Source: Burkholderiaceae bacterium (GTDB taxonomy: Bacteria; Pseudomonadota; Gammaproteobacteria; Burkholderiales; Burkholderiaceae_D). Taken from it: a stretch of 64,000 bases of DNA. The stretch covers positions 29,016-93,015 of the forward strand of contig JAGTRJ010000025.1 in the NCBI GenBank assembly GCA_018261755.1, read 5' to 3'. The translations under genes were made by a program, and so were the position numbers. Under the pieces are notes generated by a model. It saw only the letters and a program-made list of their open reading frames with translations, ran no database searches and was not told where the DNA came from. Of the stretch, positions 31,355-40,749 are shown piece by piece. How positions within the stretch are numbered: the stretch's first letter is position 1; each line of letters opens with the position of its first letter.

Positions 31355-31864
31355 ATGACGCTCATGGCTGCACCATCGAAACATATCGCCCCGTCCCTCG
31401 CCTGCTTTCCGCCAGTCGTCGCGCCCGATACCCGAGTGCTGATTCTCGGCAGCTTCCCGGGCGAAGCCTCGCTAGTGGCGCAGCAGTATTACGCCCATCC
31501 GCGCAACCAGTTCTGGCGCCTGCTGGCCGCCGTGCTGGACGAAGACTGGAGCGGACTCGATTATCCGCAGCGGCTGCAACGGCTGATGGCGCACCGCATC
31601 GGCCTGTGGGACGTGATCGCCGCCTGCGAGCGCAGCGGCAGTCTCGATGCCGCCATCCGCCAGCCGCAGTTCAACGATTTCGCGCCGCTGCATGCGCGCT
31701 GTCCGCAACTGCAGCGGGTGTGCTTCAACGGCCAGACTTCCGGCAAATTCGCGCCGAGCTTTGCCGCCGCCGGGTTCGAAACGCTGGTGCTGCCGTCGTC
31801 GTCGCCGGCGAATGCGCAACTGTCGTTCGAACAAAAGCTGGAACGCTGGCGCAAGCTGCTGTGA
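31355..31864 (+). CDS. DNA-deoxyinosine glycosylase (uracil-DNA glycosylase superfamily)
   Basis: 169 residues. ILGSFPGEASLVAQQYYAHP followed by RNQFW is the signature of the family 6 (hypoxanthine-DNA glycosylase) branch of the UDG superfamily, which removes deaminated adenine from DNA. RIGLWDVIAACERSGSLD and VCFNGQTSGKFAPSF continue the fold, and LPSSSPANA ends the catalytic region. I chose ATG 31355 (MTLMAAPSKH); 31364 is equally possible, and the open frame to 31256 is unsupported. The FAH-type gene follows in the same direction after 65 bases. Confidence 0.87.
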   Translation: MTLMAAPSKHIAPSLACFPPVVAPDTRVLILGSFPGEASLVAQQYYAHPRNQFWRLLAAVLDEDWSGLDYPQRLQRLMAHRIGLWDVIAACERSGSLDAAIRQPQFNDFAPLHARCPQLQRVCFNGQTSGKFAPSFAAAGFETLVLPSSSPANAQLSFEQKLERWRKLL

Positions 31865-31929
31865 GTCGGCTACAATTTTGGGATTGATTCTAGATTGACC
31901 TCAAGCGGATTCACCAACAAGGAGAAAAT

Positions 31930-32784
31930 ATGAAACTGGCACGCTACGGCCAACCTGGCGCAGAAAAACCCGGCCTGATCGACCACGATGGCCAACTGCG
32001 CGACCTGTCCGGCATCATCACCGATTTCACCGCCGATCAACTGGCCGACGAGGCGCTGGCGAAGCTGGCGAAAATCGATCCGGCCACGCTGCCGCTGGTG
32101 CCGGGCAACCCGCGTCTGGGCGTGCCGGTGGCGTTCGTCAGCAAATACATCGCCATCGGCATCAACTACACCGACCACGCGGCCGAAGCGAAGATGCGCA
32201 TTCCAAAGGAACCGATCGTGTTCATGAAGGCGGTGTCCTGCCTGTGCGGCCCGAACGACGACATCATCCTGCCGATCGACTCGAAAAAATCCGACTGGGA
32301 AATCGAACTCGGCATCATCATCGGCAAGAAAGCGCAGTACGTGAGCGAGGAAGAGGCGCTGGATTACGTCGCCGGCTATTGCGTGACCAACGACCTGTCC
32401 GAGCGCGAATTCCAGATCGAGCGCGGCACGCAGTGGGACAAGGGCAAGGGCTGCGACACCTTCGGCCCGGTCGGCCCGTGGCTGGTGACGAGGGATGAAG
32501 TGCCCGATCCGCAAAACCTCGAACTGTATCTGGACGTAAACGGCGAACGAATGCAGAAAGGCAATACCAACACGATGATTTTCTCGTCGGCCAAGATCGT
32601 CAGCTATCTGAGCCACTTCATGACGCTGCTGCCTGGCGACGTGATCGCCACCGGCACGCCGCCGGGCGTCGGCCTCGCGCGCGAGCCGCAAGTGTTCCTC
32701 AAGCCGGGCGACGTGGTCGTGGCCGGCATCGAAAAACTGGGCGAGCAGCGCCAGCTGGTGAAGGCACACCCGAAGCAGAAGTAA
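31930..32784 (+). CDS. Fumarylacetoacetate hydrolase (FAH) family protein
   Basis: 284 residues. After an N-terminal cap come IAIGINYTDHAAEAKMRIPK, the metal-binding KKSDWEIELGIIIGK (Glu ligands), CVTNDLSEREFQ, GKGCDTFGPVGPWL and the C-terminal PGDVIATGTPPGVGL. This is the pattern of the ureidoglycolate lyase / diketo-deoxy-fuconate hydrolase branch; the true substrate is unknown. AAGGAG lies 7 bases before the ATG. A perfect terminator follows 20 bases after the stop. Confidence 0.9.
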   Translation: MKLARYGQPGAEKPGLIDHDGQLRDLSGIITDFTADQLADEALAKLAKIDPATLPLVPGNPRLGVPVAFVSKYIAIGINYTDHAAEAKMRIPKEPIVFMKAVSCLCGPNDDIILPIDSKKSDWEIELGIIIGKKAQYVSEEEALDYVAGYCVTNDLSEREFQIERGTQWDKGKGCDTFGPVGPWLVTRDEVPDPQNLELYLDVNGERMQKGNTNTMIFSSAKIVSYLSHFMTLLPGDVIATGTPPGVGLAREPQVFLKPGDVVVAGIEKLGEQRQLVKAHPKQK

Positions 32785-32803
32785 TCAGGCCAGGCCTACC
32801 CCG

Positions 32804-32836
32804 AACGCGGCAGCAACCCTGCCGCGTTTTGTTTTT
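32804..32836 (+). terminator. Intrinsic terminator after the FAH-family gene
   Basis: Perfect 10-bp stem AACGCGGCAG/CTGCCGCGTT (32804-32813 with 32819-32828), 5-base loop, then TTGTTTTT. It abuts copy D of the family 1 repeat. Confidence 0.85.
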
Positions 32837-32838
32837 AT

Positions 32839-32957
32839 GGGGGTATATAGCAAAAATACGCCGCCGCGCCACAGTTTTGCTGGCTGTTTTAAAATACTGG
32901 GCGGAGTATATTTTTAGGCCTTACTGACCCGAAATTCATTTCGGTCAGTTATTTTTG
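32839..32957 (-). repeat. 120-bp intergenic repeat, family 1, copy D
   Basis: Same orientation as A and B: GGGGTATATAGC, TTTTGCTGGCTGTTTTAAAA, TACTGGGCGGAGTATATTTT, TTACTGACCCGAAATTCATT, TCGGTCAGTTATTTTT. It lies in the convergent gap between the FAH-family gene and lpxB, where rnhB is often found in related genomes. Confidence 0.82.
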
Positions 32958-33014
32958 CCTTATTGAATGAGATTGCCAGCGCGGTCAGTTATTTTGACGG
33001 CACTGCCTGCCGCG

Positions 33015-34172
33015 CTACGAACGCCGCATCACCTGCAGCACCGCCTGCGCACTGGCTTCGGCGGTGTTGCGCAGCAGCGCGTGGTGCAGTTCGATGAAAC
33101 GCTGGCGCAGTGCGGCGCGAGTGGATTCGTCGTTCAACTGCTGCCACACCGCTTCGGCCAGCGCGGCCGGCGTGACCTGCTCCTGCAGGAATTCCGGGAC
33201 CAGCGTTTCCTGCGTCAGGATGTTCGGCAGCGCGCACCAGCGGGTGGTGACCATGCGGCGCACAATTTGCCAGGTGGCCCACATCAGCCGGTAGGCCACC
33301 ACCATCGGTTTTTTGAACAGCGCCACTTCAAGCGTGGCCGTGCCGGAAGCGACCAGCACCGCATCGGCCGCGGCAATCGCCGCGTGCGACTGGCCGTCGA
33401 TGACGCGCAGCGGCACATCCCGCAAGCCGTGTTTGGCCAGCAGTTCGGCAAAGTGCTGGCGCTGCCGCTCGCCCGCCATCGGCGCAATGAACACTATCGA
33501 CGGATCGCGCTGCGCCAGGATGCCGGCTGCGCCGACGAATGGCGCCGCATGGTAATTCAGTTCGGACAGCCGACTGCCCGGCATGATGGTGACGACCGTT
33601 GCCTCGGGCGCGATACCGAGTTGCAGCCGCGCTGCGGCGACATCCGGTTCCATCGGGATCACTTCCGCCAGCGGATGGCCGACATAGGTCACCGGCACCC
33701 CTGCGTCACGGTACAGCTGTTCCTCGAACGGGAACACGACCAGCATGTGCGACACCGCCTCACGGATTTTCTTGATCCGCCCTGCCCGCCAGCCCCAGAT
33801 CGACGGGCTGACGAAATGCACGGTCGGGATGCCGGCCTGCCGCAGTTGCAGTTCCAGTCCGAGGTTGAATTCGGGCGCATCCACGCCAACGAATACGGCT
33901 GGTTTTTCTGCCAGCAGCTGGTCGCGCAATGCATCGCGGATGCCCTTGATCTCGCGGTAGTGCCGCAGCACTTCGAACAGGCCGCGCACCGACAGCTTTT
34001 CCATCGGCCAGTCGCTGACGAAACCGTGCTGCATCATGTTCGGCCCGCCGATGCCGTGCATCAGCGCATCGGGCAATTGCGGCCGCAGCGCCGACAGCAT
34101 CCGGCCGGCAAGGATGTCGCCGGACAGTTCGCCGGCGACCATCGCCACGGTCGGCTTATCTGACGATGCCAC
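33015..34172 (-). CDS. lpxB: Lipid-A-disaccharide synthase
   Basis: 385-residue GT19 glycosyltransferase that joins UDP-2,3-diacylglucosamine and lipid X at the inner membrane face. Landmarks are [51 protein letters not shown] [25 protein letters not shown] and [12 protein letters not shown]. It overlaps the end of lpxA by 17 bases and is the last gene of the leftward envelope run; the repeat D follows. Confidence 0.96.
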   Translation of the reverse strand: MASSDKPTVAMVAGELSGDILAGRMLSALRPQLPDALMHGIGGPNMMQHGFVSDWPMEKLSVRGLFEVLRHYREIKGIRDALRDQLLAEKPAVFVGVDAPEFNLGLELQLRQAGIPTVHFVSPSIWGWRAGRIKKIREAVSHMLVVFPFEEQLYRDAGVPVTYVGHPLAEVIPMEPDVAAARLQLGIAPEATVVTIMPGSRLSELNYHAAPFVGAAGILAQRDPSIVFIAPMAGERQRQHFAELLAKHGLRDVPLRVIDGQSHAAIAAADAVLVASGTATLEVALFKKPMVVAYRLMWATWQIVRRMVTTRWCALPNILTQETLVPEFLQEQVTPAALAEAVWQQLNDESTRAALRQRFIELHHALLRNTAEASAQAVLQVMRRS

Positions 34173-34944
34173 GCGTCACACCGTCGAGGAAGGTGCGCAT
34201 CTGGTTGATGTGAGGGGCGGAATCGCCCGCTTCCGCTGCCGATTTGGCCAGTTCGGCCTTGGCCTCTTCCAGCGACAGGCCGGAACGGTACAGAGTCTTG
34301 TAGGCGTTGCGCAAATCGGCGATCTGTTCCGGCGTGAAACCGCGACGGCGCAGCCCTTCGCTGTTGATGCCATGCGGCGCCGGGGGCGCGCCAGTAATCA
34401 TCAGAAATGGCGGCACATCCTGCGTCAGGACGGTGCCGCCGCCTGCCATCACATGCGCGCCAATCTGGCAGAACTGGTGCACCAGCGTCGCGCCACCGAG
34501 GATCGCCCAGTCGCCGATGTGCACATGCCCGCCCAGCGTCGTGCTGTTGGCGAAAATCGTGTTGCTGCCAACCACGCAGTCGTGCGCAATGTGGACGTAG
34601 GCCATCATCCAGTTGTCATTCCCCAGGATGGTCACGCCCTGATCCTGAATGCTGCCGGTATTGAAGGTGCAGAATTCGCGAATCGTGTTGCGATCGCCGA
34701 TTTCCAGCCGCGTCGGTTCACCCGCGTATTTCTTGTCCTGCGGCATGCCGCCGAGCGACGCAAACTGGAAGATGTTGTTGTCGCGTCCGATGGTCGTATG
34801 GCCTTCGATCACGACGTGCGGACCGATTCTCGTGCCGGCACCAATTCTGACATTCGGCCCGATGACGGAATAGGCACCGACCGTGACGGAACTGTCGAGT
34901 TCTGCCTGCGGATCGATCAGTGCTGTCGGGTGGATGTTCGCCAT
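34156..34944 (-). CDS. lpxA: UDP-N-acetylglucosamine O-acyltransferase
   Basis: 262-residue left-handed beta-helix acyltransferase, first enzyme of lipid A synthesis. The start is [20 protein letters not shown], followed by hexapeptide repeats, [20 protein letters not shown], the catalytic histidine in [12 protein letters not shown], and [13 protein letters not shown]. The open frame runs to 34992, but this ATG gives the family N-terminus. It is tightly packed between fabZ (stop at 34947) and lpxB (overlap). Confidence 0.97.
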   Translation of the reverse strand: MANIHPTALIDPQAELDSSVTVGAYSVIGPNVRIGAGTRIGPHVVIEGHTTIGRDNNIFQFASLGGMPQDKKYAGEPTRLEIGDRNTIREFCTFNTGSIQDQGVTILGNDNWMMAYVHIAHDCVVGSNTIFANSTTLGGHVHIGDWAILGGATLVHQFCQIGAHVMAGGGTVLTQDVPPFLMITGAPPAPHGINSEGLRRRGFTPEQIADLRNAYKTLYRSGLSLEEAKAELAKSAAEAGDSAPHINQMRTFLDGVTRGIVR

Positions 34945-34946
34945 GA

Positions 34947-35414
34947 CTAGTCTGCCTTTTTCGCTGTCTCGCCCACGGTGCGGACGGCGCACATCACCTC
35001 CGCTTCGACCGCGAGTTCGTCATCGACATAACCCTCCACCTTGTATTTCCAGAAGCCGCGCGCGCCGCGCAGCAGTTCGGCCACCATGCGGAATTGATCG
35101 CCAGGCACGACCGGCCGCTTGAAACGCGCATTGTCGATGCTGGCGAAATACACGGTCGAGTTTTCGTCGAGTTTCTTGTTCAGGCTCATGAATGTCAGCA
35201 ACGCCGCATTCTGCGCCATCGCTTCGATCAACAGCACGCCCGGCATCACCGGATTGTTCGGAAAATGCCCGTTGAACACTTCTTCATTGATCGTGACATT
35301 CTTGATGCCGACAATGCGCTTGCCTGCTTCCCATTCAATCACGCGATCGACCAGGAGCATCGGATAGCGGTGCGGAAGATATTCCCTGATTTGGTTGATG
35401 TCGAGCTTTTTCAT
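34947..35414 (-). CDS. fabZ: 3-hydroxyacyl-ACP dehydratase FabZ
   Basis: 155-residue hotdog-fold dehydratase of fatty-acid elongation. [20 protein letters not shown] opens the domain, [15 protein letters not shown] holds the active-site histidine and [12 protein letters not shown] the glutamate. I set the start at 35414 ([16 protein letters not shown]); the much longer frame upstream is the shadow of lpxD. It starts 5 bases after the lpxD stop and ends 2 bases before lpxA, so the genes are translationally linked and balance acyl chains against lipid A. Confidence 0.97.
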   Translation of the reverse strand: MKKLDINQIREYLPHRYPMLLVDRVIEWEAGKRIVGIKNVTINEEVFNGHFPNNPVMPGVLLIEAMAQNAALLTFMSLNKKLDENSTVYFASIDNARFKRPVVPGDQFRMVAELLRGARGFWKYKVEGYVDDELAVEAEVMCAVRTVGETAKKAD

Positions 35415-35419
35415 ATTTT

Positions 35420-36463
35420 TCAGTTTTGGTCTTTTATCTTTTTTTCGAGTTCGCGGATCCTGTCCCGCATCGACTTGATGTTGCGCAGCATCGCTGCCGT
35501 CCGCTCCCACTCCTTGTGCTGCGTGAGCGGGAAAATGCTGGTGTACTGCCCCGGTTCCTTGATCGAATTCATCACCGACGACGCGGCCGTGACGAACACG
35601 CCATCGGCAATCGTCAGGTGGCCGCCAATCATCGCCGCGCCGCCCAGCATGCAGTGCTTGCCGATGGTCGCGCTGCCGGCGATGCCAACGCAACCGGCCG
35701 CAGCGGAATGCGCGCCAATGTGGCAGTTATGTCCTACTTGGATCTGGTTATCCAGCTTGACGCCATCTTCGATCACTGTATCGTCCAGCGTGCCGCGATC
35801 GATGGTGGTATTGGCGCCAATCTGCACATCATTGCCACACACCACCCGCCCGGTCTGCGGAATCTTGATCCATTTGCCTGCATCGTTGGCGAAGCCGAAA
35901 CCTTCAGTGCCAATCACCGCACCGGAATGAATGATGCCGTTCTCGCCAATCACACAACCGGCATGAAAGGTCACGCGCGGCGCCAGTCTGGTGTTCGCGC
36001 CGATTTTCGCGCCACGACCGACAAAGCTGCCGGCGCCAATCACCACGCCCGCGGCAATTTCAGCCCCGGCTTCGATCGTGACATATGGCCCGATCGAAGC
36101 CGTTGGCGCAATCCTTGCGGCCGGATCGACGCACGCCAGCGGATGCACGCCAACCGGCGCAGGAATCTCGCGCTGCTGTTCGAACCATTGCGCCACACGC
36201 GCAAAGTACGCATATGGATTCGACGTAACGATGCGAGCGCCAGTATACGATGCAGCCACGATCTCATCGTCTGCCGGCGACAGGATCAGCGCTGCCGCAC
36301 GCGAGGCTTCAGCTTGTGACCGAAGCCTGGAATTGGAGAGAAAGGTCAACTGGGAGGCGTCAGCACTGTCCAGCGGCGCAATGCCGGATACCTTGATATC
36401 CGGCTCACCTGCCAGTTGCCCGCCAAAGCGTTCGACCAGTTCTCCGAGCCGGATATTTCCCAT
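35420..36463 (-). CDS. lpxD: UDP-3-O-(3-hydroxymyristoyl)glucosamine N-acyltransferase
   Basis: 347-residue acyltransferase, third lipid A enzyme. A short N-terminal uridine-binding domain ([20 protein letters not shown]) leads into hexapeptide repeats; the catalytic histidine lies in [19 protein letters not shown]. The C-terminal helix [16 protein letters not shown] is basic and coiled, as in relatives. It follows skp by 15 bases and precedes fabZ by 5. Confidence 0.97.
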   Translation of the reverse strand: MGNIRLGELVERFGGQLAGEPDIKVSGIAPLDSADASQLTFLSNSRLRSQAEASRAAALILSPADDEIVAASYTGARIVTSNPYAYFARVAQWFEQQREIPAPVGVHPLACVDPAARIAPTASIGPYVTIEAGAEIAAGVVIGAGSFVGRGAKIGANTRLAPRVTFHAGCVIGENGIIHSGAVIGTEGFGFANDAGKWIKIPQTGRVVCGNDVQIGANTTIDRGTLDDTVIEDGVKLDNQIQVGHNCHIGAHSAAAGCVGIAGSATIGKHCMLGGAAMIGGHLTIADGVFVTAASSVMNSIKEPGQYTSIFPLTQHKEWERTAAMLRNIKSMRDRIRELEKKIKDQN

Positions 36464-36478
36464 TTTACCTTCTCGGAA

Positions 36479-36991
36479 TTACTTGGCCAGCGCTTTCAGC
36501 ACTTTTTCGGTGATATCCACGCGTGGGCTGTAATAAATCGCATCCTGCAGGATGATGTCGAATTTCTCGGCTTCGGCAATCGCCTTGATCGCCTTGTTGG
36601 CGCGGCTGACGACAGCGGCAATTTCCTCATTGCGGCGCTGGTTCAGATCTTCGCGGAATGCGCGCTGCTTGCGCTGGAATTCCTGATCCAGCTCTGCCAG
36701 CGAACGCTGGCGCTTGACACGTTCCGACTCGGACAACACCGGCATGTCCTTGTCGAGCTTGCTGGCCATCGATTTCAGACGTTCGTTCAGGTCGAGCAAT
36801 TCCTTGTTGCGGCCGGAAAACTCACGCTCGATTTTTGCGTTGGCCGCCTTTGCCGGCGCCGATTCATTCATGATCCTGTCGGACGATACATGCCCGATTC
36901 TGGATTCCTGCGCCTGCGCGCCAGCCACCGAAACGGCACAAAATGCCAGCATGGCGACAAACTTGGTGATGGTTGCGGTATGGAACTTCAA
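36479..36991 (-). CDS. skp: Periplasmic chaperone Skp/OmpH
   Basis: 170 residues with a signal peptide (cleaved after about VAGAQA) and a mature chain beginning ESRIGHVSSDRIMNES, followed by long helical tentacles rich in Glu/Lys/Arg (KRQRSLAELDQEFQRKQRAF). Skp holds unfolded outer-membrane proteins for BamA. The start is a TTG at 36991 overlapping the bamA stop (TTGA), with GGAG 7 bases upstream inside the bamA 3' end. Placement between bamA and lpxD is standard. Confidence 0.94.
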   Translation of the reverse strand: MKFHTATITKFVAMLAFCAVSVAGAQAQESRIGHVSSDRIMNESAPAKAANAKIEREFSGRNKELLDLNERLKSMASKLDKDMPVLSESERVKRQRSLAELDQEFQRKQRAFREDLNQRRNEEIAAVVSRANKAIKAIAEAEKFDIILQDAIYYSPRVDITEKVLKALAK

Positions 36992-39330
36992 GGCAATTCT
37001 CCAAAAAAACCGGTGCCAAGCTGAAACTGAATCTGCTGCCTCCGGTCTTCCGGCTTCGCATTCAACGGTATGCCGTAACTGAGTTTGAGCGGACCAACTG
37101 GAGATACCCAGCTGATACCAAAGCCGGCTGAATACCTCAGATCAGAGAACCGCATTTTTGCGTGTTCATCCCAGACAGTGCCGGCATCAAAGAAGGTGAA
37201 CCATCGCAGCGTGCGATCCTTGCCATCGTTCGAGAATGGCAACTGCAGTTCGATGTTGGCAAATGCACGCTTCGAACCGCCGATTGCATCTTCATTCGCA
37301 TCGAGCCCGCCGATGGAAGAACTTTCATAGCCACGAACCGTGCCAATGCCGCCGGCATAGACGTTCTTGAAGATCGGGTACGGCTTGCCGCTTAAGCCGC
37401 GGCCATAATCGAGCTGACCGTTCAGCGCCAGCGTCACAGTGCGGCTTAACGGCCAGTAATACTGGTGCTGATAGGTCGCCTTGTAATACTTCAGATCGCC
37501 CAACAGCGAGAACTCCAGATTGGCGCGCTGATAACGGCCTTTGGTCGGCACCAACGCACTGTCGCGACTGTCACGCTGCCATGCAACCGTCAACGGCAGC
37601 GAACTAGCTGTGGCGGAACCCGGATTCGTGCCACCCAGATCGGTTACGAATTTTTCGTATCGCTCCGGACTATTTTCGAAAGTCTCCACCTTGGTCCGTT
37701 CAACACCAACGCCGAAAAATACCCGATCCACCTCGGTGAACGGCACGCCAAACTTCACGTTGGCACCGATCGTCTGCACCTTGTAATCGCTGGTGTTAAG
37801 CAGCGGCGGACGGGTCGTGCGCAAGAACACCTCATAACTGCGGCTGACGCCATCGTCGGTGAAATACGGGTTGGTTTGCGACAGCGCAATCGTCCGGTAG
37901 CGCGAACTGGTGTTCGCCGCCAAGCCAACTGTATTACCCGTGCCGGCGAAGTTTTCCTGCTGAATGCTTGATTGCAGCATCAGTTTCTCGCTTTGCGAAA
38001 AACCGACACCCATCTGCAGATTGCCGGTCGGCTTTTCCGCCACCGTCATGTTGACATCGACCTGATCCGGAACGCCTGGCACTTCCGGTGTCTGGATATT
38101 GACTTCCTTGAAATAGCCAAGCCGGTCAACGCGATCGCGCGACAGCTTGATGTTCTCGCCGTTGTACCACGAACCTTCCACCTGGCGGAATTCACGTCGA
38201 ATAACTTCGTCACGCGTGCGACTGTTGCCGGCAATGTTCATCTGACGCACGTAAACACGCCTGCCCGGATCAATGAAAATCGTGAACGCCACTTCCTTTT
38301 TCTCGCGGTCGATTACCGGATTAGGGTTGACGTTGGCGAAGGCATAACCGAAATTGCCGAGATACTCGGAAATCTTTTTCGCGCTGGCCGTCATTTTTTC
38401 GCCAGAATAGACATCGCCTTTCTTCAACTGTACCAGTTTTGCAATCGCTTCGTCCTGCCCGAGCATCTGGCCTTCCAGCTTGATCCCGGATACCGTGTAG
38501 CGTTCACCTTCCTTGACGTTGATCGTCAGGTAAATGTCCTTCTTGTCTGGCGTAATCGACACCTGGGTCGATTCAACCTGCATCTCGATGTAACCGCGAT
38601 CCTGATAATACGATTTCAGCGATTCAATATCGGCCGTCAGCTTTTGGCGCGAGTACTGGTCTGCCTTGCTCAGCCAGGTAAGCCATCCCGGCGTAGTCAG
38701 CGCAAACTGGCCGCGCAACTGACTGTCGCTGAAAGCCTTGTTACCGACAAAACTGATTTTCCGAATGCGCGCCGGTTCACCCTCATCCACGGTGAAATTC
38801 ACTGAAACGCGATTGCGTTCCAGCGGTGTTACCGTCGTCGTAATCTGTGCGTTGTAAAGACTGCGCGACAAATACTGGCGCTTGAGTTCCTGCTCCGCGC
38901 GCTCAACCAGCGCCTTGTCGAAAATGCGCGCTTCGGCCAGACCGATATCCTTCAGCGCCTTGATCAGCATTTCCTTTTCGAATTCCTTGATGCCGGTAAA
39001 TTCGATGGCTGCCACCGCCGGACGTTCTTCGACGAACACCACCAGCACGCCACTTTCAGCCTCAATCCGCACGTCCTTGAAGAATCCGGTGGCATACAGC
39101 GCCCTGATGGCTGCCGCACCCTTTTCGTCGTTGAAGGTTTCTCCGACTCGAACCGGCAAATAGCTGAACACGGTGCCAGCCTCGGTACGCTGCACGCCTT
39201 CGATGCGGATGTCCTTGACCGTGAATGGATCTACCGCAAGCGCATAACCCGAGCAAAGCGTAAAGGCTGCAGCAGCGATGGCGTGACGACGAAGGGGGTA
39301 TGGAAGCAGTCTATCGAGATGTGATTTCAT
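36988..39330 (-). CDS. bamA: Outer membrane protein assembly factor BamA
   Basis: 780 residues. Signal peptide (cleaved after GYALA) and five POTRA domains (first VDPFTVKDIRIEGVQRTEAG) lead to a C-terminal beta-barrel with the VRGYESSSIGG motif (VRGF/Y in all Omp85 proteins) and DAGTVWD. BamA inserts beta-barrels into the outer membrane. The last strand reads QIQFQLGTGF but is followed by FGELP, so the usual terminal phenylalanine is not the final residue. It overlaps skp by 4 bases; rseP lies 47 bases upstream. Confidence 0.97.
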   Translation of the reverse strand: MKSHLDRLLPYPLRRHAIAAAAFTLCSGYALAVDPFTVKDIRIEGVQRTEAGTVFSYLPVRVGETFNDEKGAAAIRALYATGFFKDVRIEAESGVLVVFVEERPAVAAIEFTGIKEFEKEMLIKALKDIGLAEARIFDKALVERAEQELKRQYLSRSLYNAQITTTVTPLERNRVSVNFTVDEGEPARIRKISFVGNKAFSDSQLRGQFALTTPGWLTWLSKADQYSRQKLTADIESLKSYYQDRGYIEMQVESTQVSITPDKKDIYLTINVKEGERYTVSGIKLEGQMLGQDEAIAKLVQLKKGDVYSGEKMTASAKKISEYLGNFGYAFANVNPNPVIDREKKEVAFTIFIDPGRRVYVRQMNIAGNSRTRDEVIRREFRQVEGSWYNGENIKLSRDRVDRLGYFKEVNIQTPEVPGVPDQVDVNMTVAEKPTGNLQMGVGFSQSEKLMLQSSIQQENFAGTGNTVGLAANTSSRYRTIALSQTNPYFTDDGVSRSYEVFLRTTRPPLLNTSDYKVQTIGANVKFGVPFTEVDRVFFGVGVERTKVETFENSPERYEKFVTDLGGTNPGSATASSLPLTVAWQRDSRDSALVPTKGRYQRANLEFSLLGDLKYYKATYQHQYYWPLSRTVTLALNGQLDYGRGLSGKPYPIFKNVYAGGIGTVRGYESSSIGGLDANEDAIGGSKRAFANIELQLPFSNDGKDRTLRWFTFFDAGTVWDEHAKMRFSDLRYSAGFGISWVSPVGPLKLSYGIPLNAKPEDRRQQIQFQLGTGFFGELP

Positions 39331-39377
39331 TTGCTATCGATTCATGTCAGCAAGCATGCCATGCAATCGCCAGTGAG

Positions 39378-40745
39378 CTAAAAAACAAGGCGGACAATAT
39401 CGTTGATGAGCGCGATGACCATCATCGTCATCAACAAACCAAGGCCAATCCGTTGTGCAATGTTGCCGGCACGCTCGGAAACCGTGCGGCCGGTCAGAAT
39501 CTCCATCGAATAATACAGCAAAAGCCCCCCGTCCAGAACAGGAATAGGCAGCAAATTCATTACACCAATGCTGATACTGATGAATGCCAGGAAACCAAGA
39601 TAGCTGACCAGACCAATGCGTGCCGTCTGGCCGGCGTAATCGGCAATCGTCAGCGGACCGGAAATGCTTTTCAGCGACACCTCGCCCAGAACCATCCGGC
39701 CAATCATCCGAAACGAAACGCTGATCGTTTCCCATGTCCGGACCACCCCGCGAACAACCGCCTGTGGTAGCGAATCCTGCGCAAAGATCATTTCTGGCCG
39801 CAGTTGCACGTCGGCCATGATTTTCCCGATCAGCACATCCTTTTCCTGGTGCGCAACTGGAGTCAGCGGCAATTCGAGCTTCTCCTGCCCGCGCAGAATC
39901 TCAAGTGACAGCGTTTTATCCGGCGATGCGCGCACCAGTTCGACAAACGCCAGCGAATCGAGCATCGGCTGGCCATTGACCGCCAAAACCACGTCGCCCT
40001 CGCGCAATCCGGCCATCATCGCTGCCCCATCTGGCACAACCCGGCCAATCTGCGCCTTCGGCCGTGCCAACTCAATGCCCAGCACGCGCGAAAAATTTTT
40101 GTCGATATCGGTCGCCGTCAAGCCATCGCTCGGGATTGTCACACTGCGCTTCATTGGCGGCGTGAGCGAACCTGGCGATGCATGCTGCACGTCAAGACGA
40201 ATCGGTTCGCCATCGATGACCGCCTTGAGCATCTTCCAGCGCATTTCCGACCATATGCGCACCGGCTGGTCATTAATAGCCGTCACCAGTTCGCCGCCGC
40301 GCAAGCCGGCCTGCCAGGCAATCGTGTTTTCCTGCACCGCGCGCAGCTTTGGCGCAGGTTCCTGAACGCCATGCAGATAGATTCCCGCCATGAACATGAT
40401 GCCCAGCAGAAAATTCGAGGCTGGCCCTGCCAGCACTATCGCGAAGCGTTTCCACACATTCTGGCTATGAAATTCACGCTTGAGCTCCTCCGGCGGCAAA
40501 TCCCTCAAATCCTGATCGCGCGCATCGAGCATCATCACGTAACCGCCGATCGGCAGCAGCGAAATCGCCCATTCGGTCTGGTCCTTGCCGAAACGGCGCG
40601 AATACAGCACCTTGCCGACACCCAGCGAGAACCGCAGCACCTTCACGTTGCATAGGCGCGCCACCAGATAATGCCCAAGCTCGTGCACCACAACCAGTAG
40701 GCAGGTGGCGAGCAAAAAAGCAAGCGCGGTTTGGATGAGAATCAT
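39378..40745 (-). CDS. rseP: RIP metalloprotease RseP
   Basis: 455-residue inner-membrane site-2 protease that cleaves anti-sigma factor RseA in the envelope stress response. The zinc motif HELGH is at residues 21-25 in the first membrane segment; two PDZ domains follow (each with a GxxxGDxV-type loop, for example AGLREGDVVLAVNGQPM). The second metal motif is in NLLPIPVLDGGLLLYY. It fits the dxr-rseP-bamA order, with 4 bases between dxr and rseP. Confidence 0.96.
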   Translation of the reverse strand: MILIQTALAFLLATCLLVVVHELGHYLVARLCNVKVLRFSLGVGKVLYSRRFGKDQTEWAISLLPIGGYVMMLDARDQDLRDLPPEELKREFHSQNVWKRFAIVLAGPASNFLLGIMFMAGIYLHGVQEPAPKLRAVQENTIAWQAGLRGGELVTAINDQPVRIWSEMRWKMLKAVIDGEPIRLDVQHASPGSLTPPMKRSVTIPSDGLTATDIDKNFSRVLGIELARPKAQIGRVVPDGAAMMAGLREGDVVLAVNGQPMLDSLAFVELVRASPDKTLSLEILRGQEKLELPLTPVAHQEKDVLIGKIMADVQLRPEMIFAQDSLPQAVVRGVVRTWETISVSFRMIGRMVLGEVSLKSISGPLTIADYAGQTARIGLVSYLGFLAFISISIGVMNLLPIPVLDGGLLLYYSMEILTGRTVSERAGNIAQRIGLGLLMTMMVIALINDIVRLVF

Positions 40746-40749
40746 GGCG

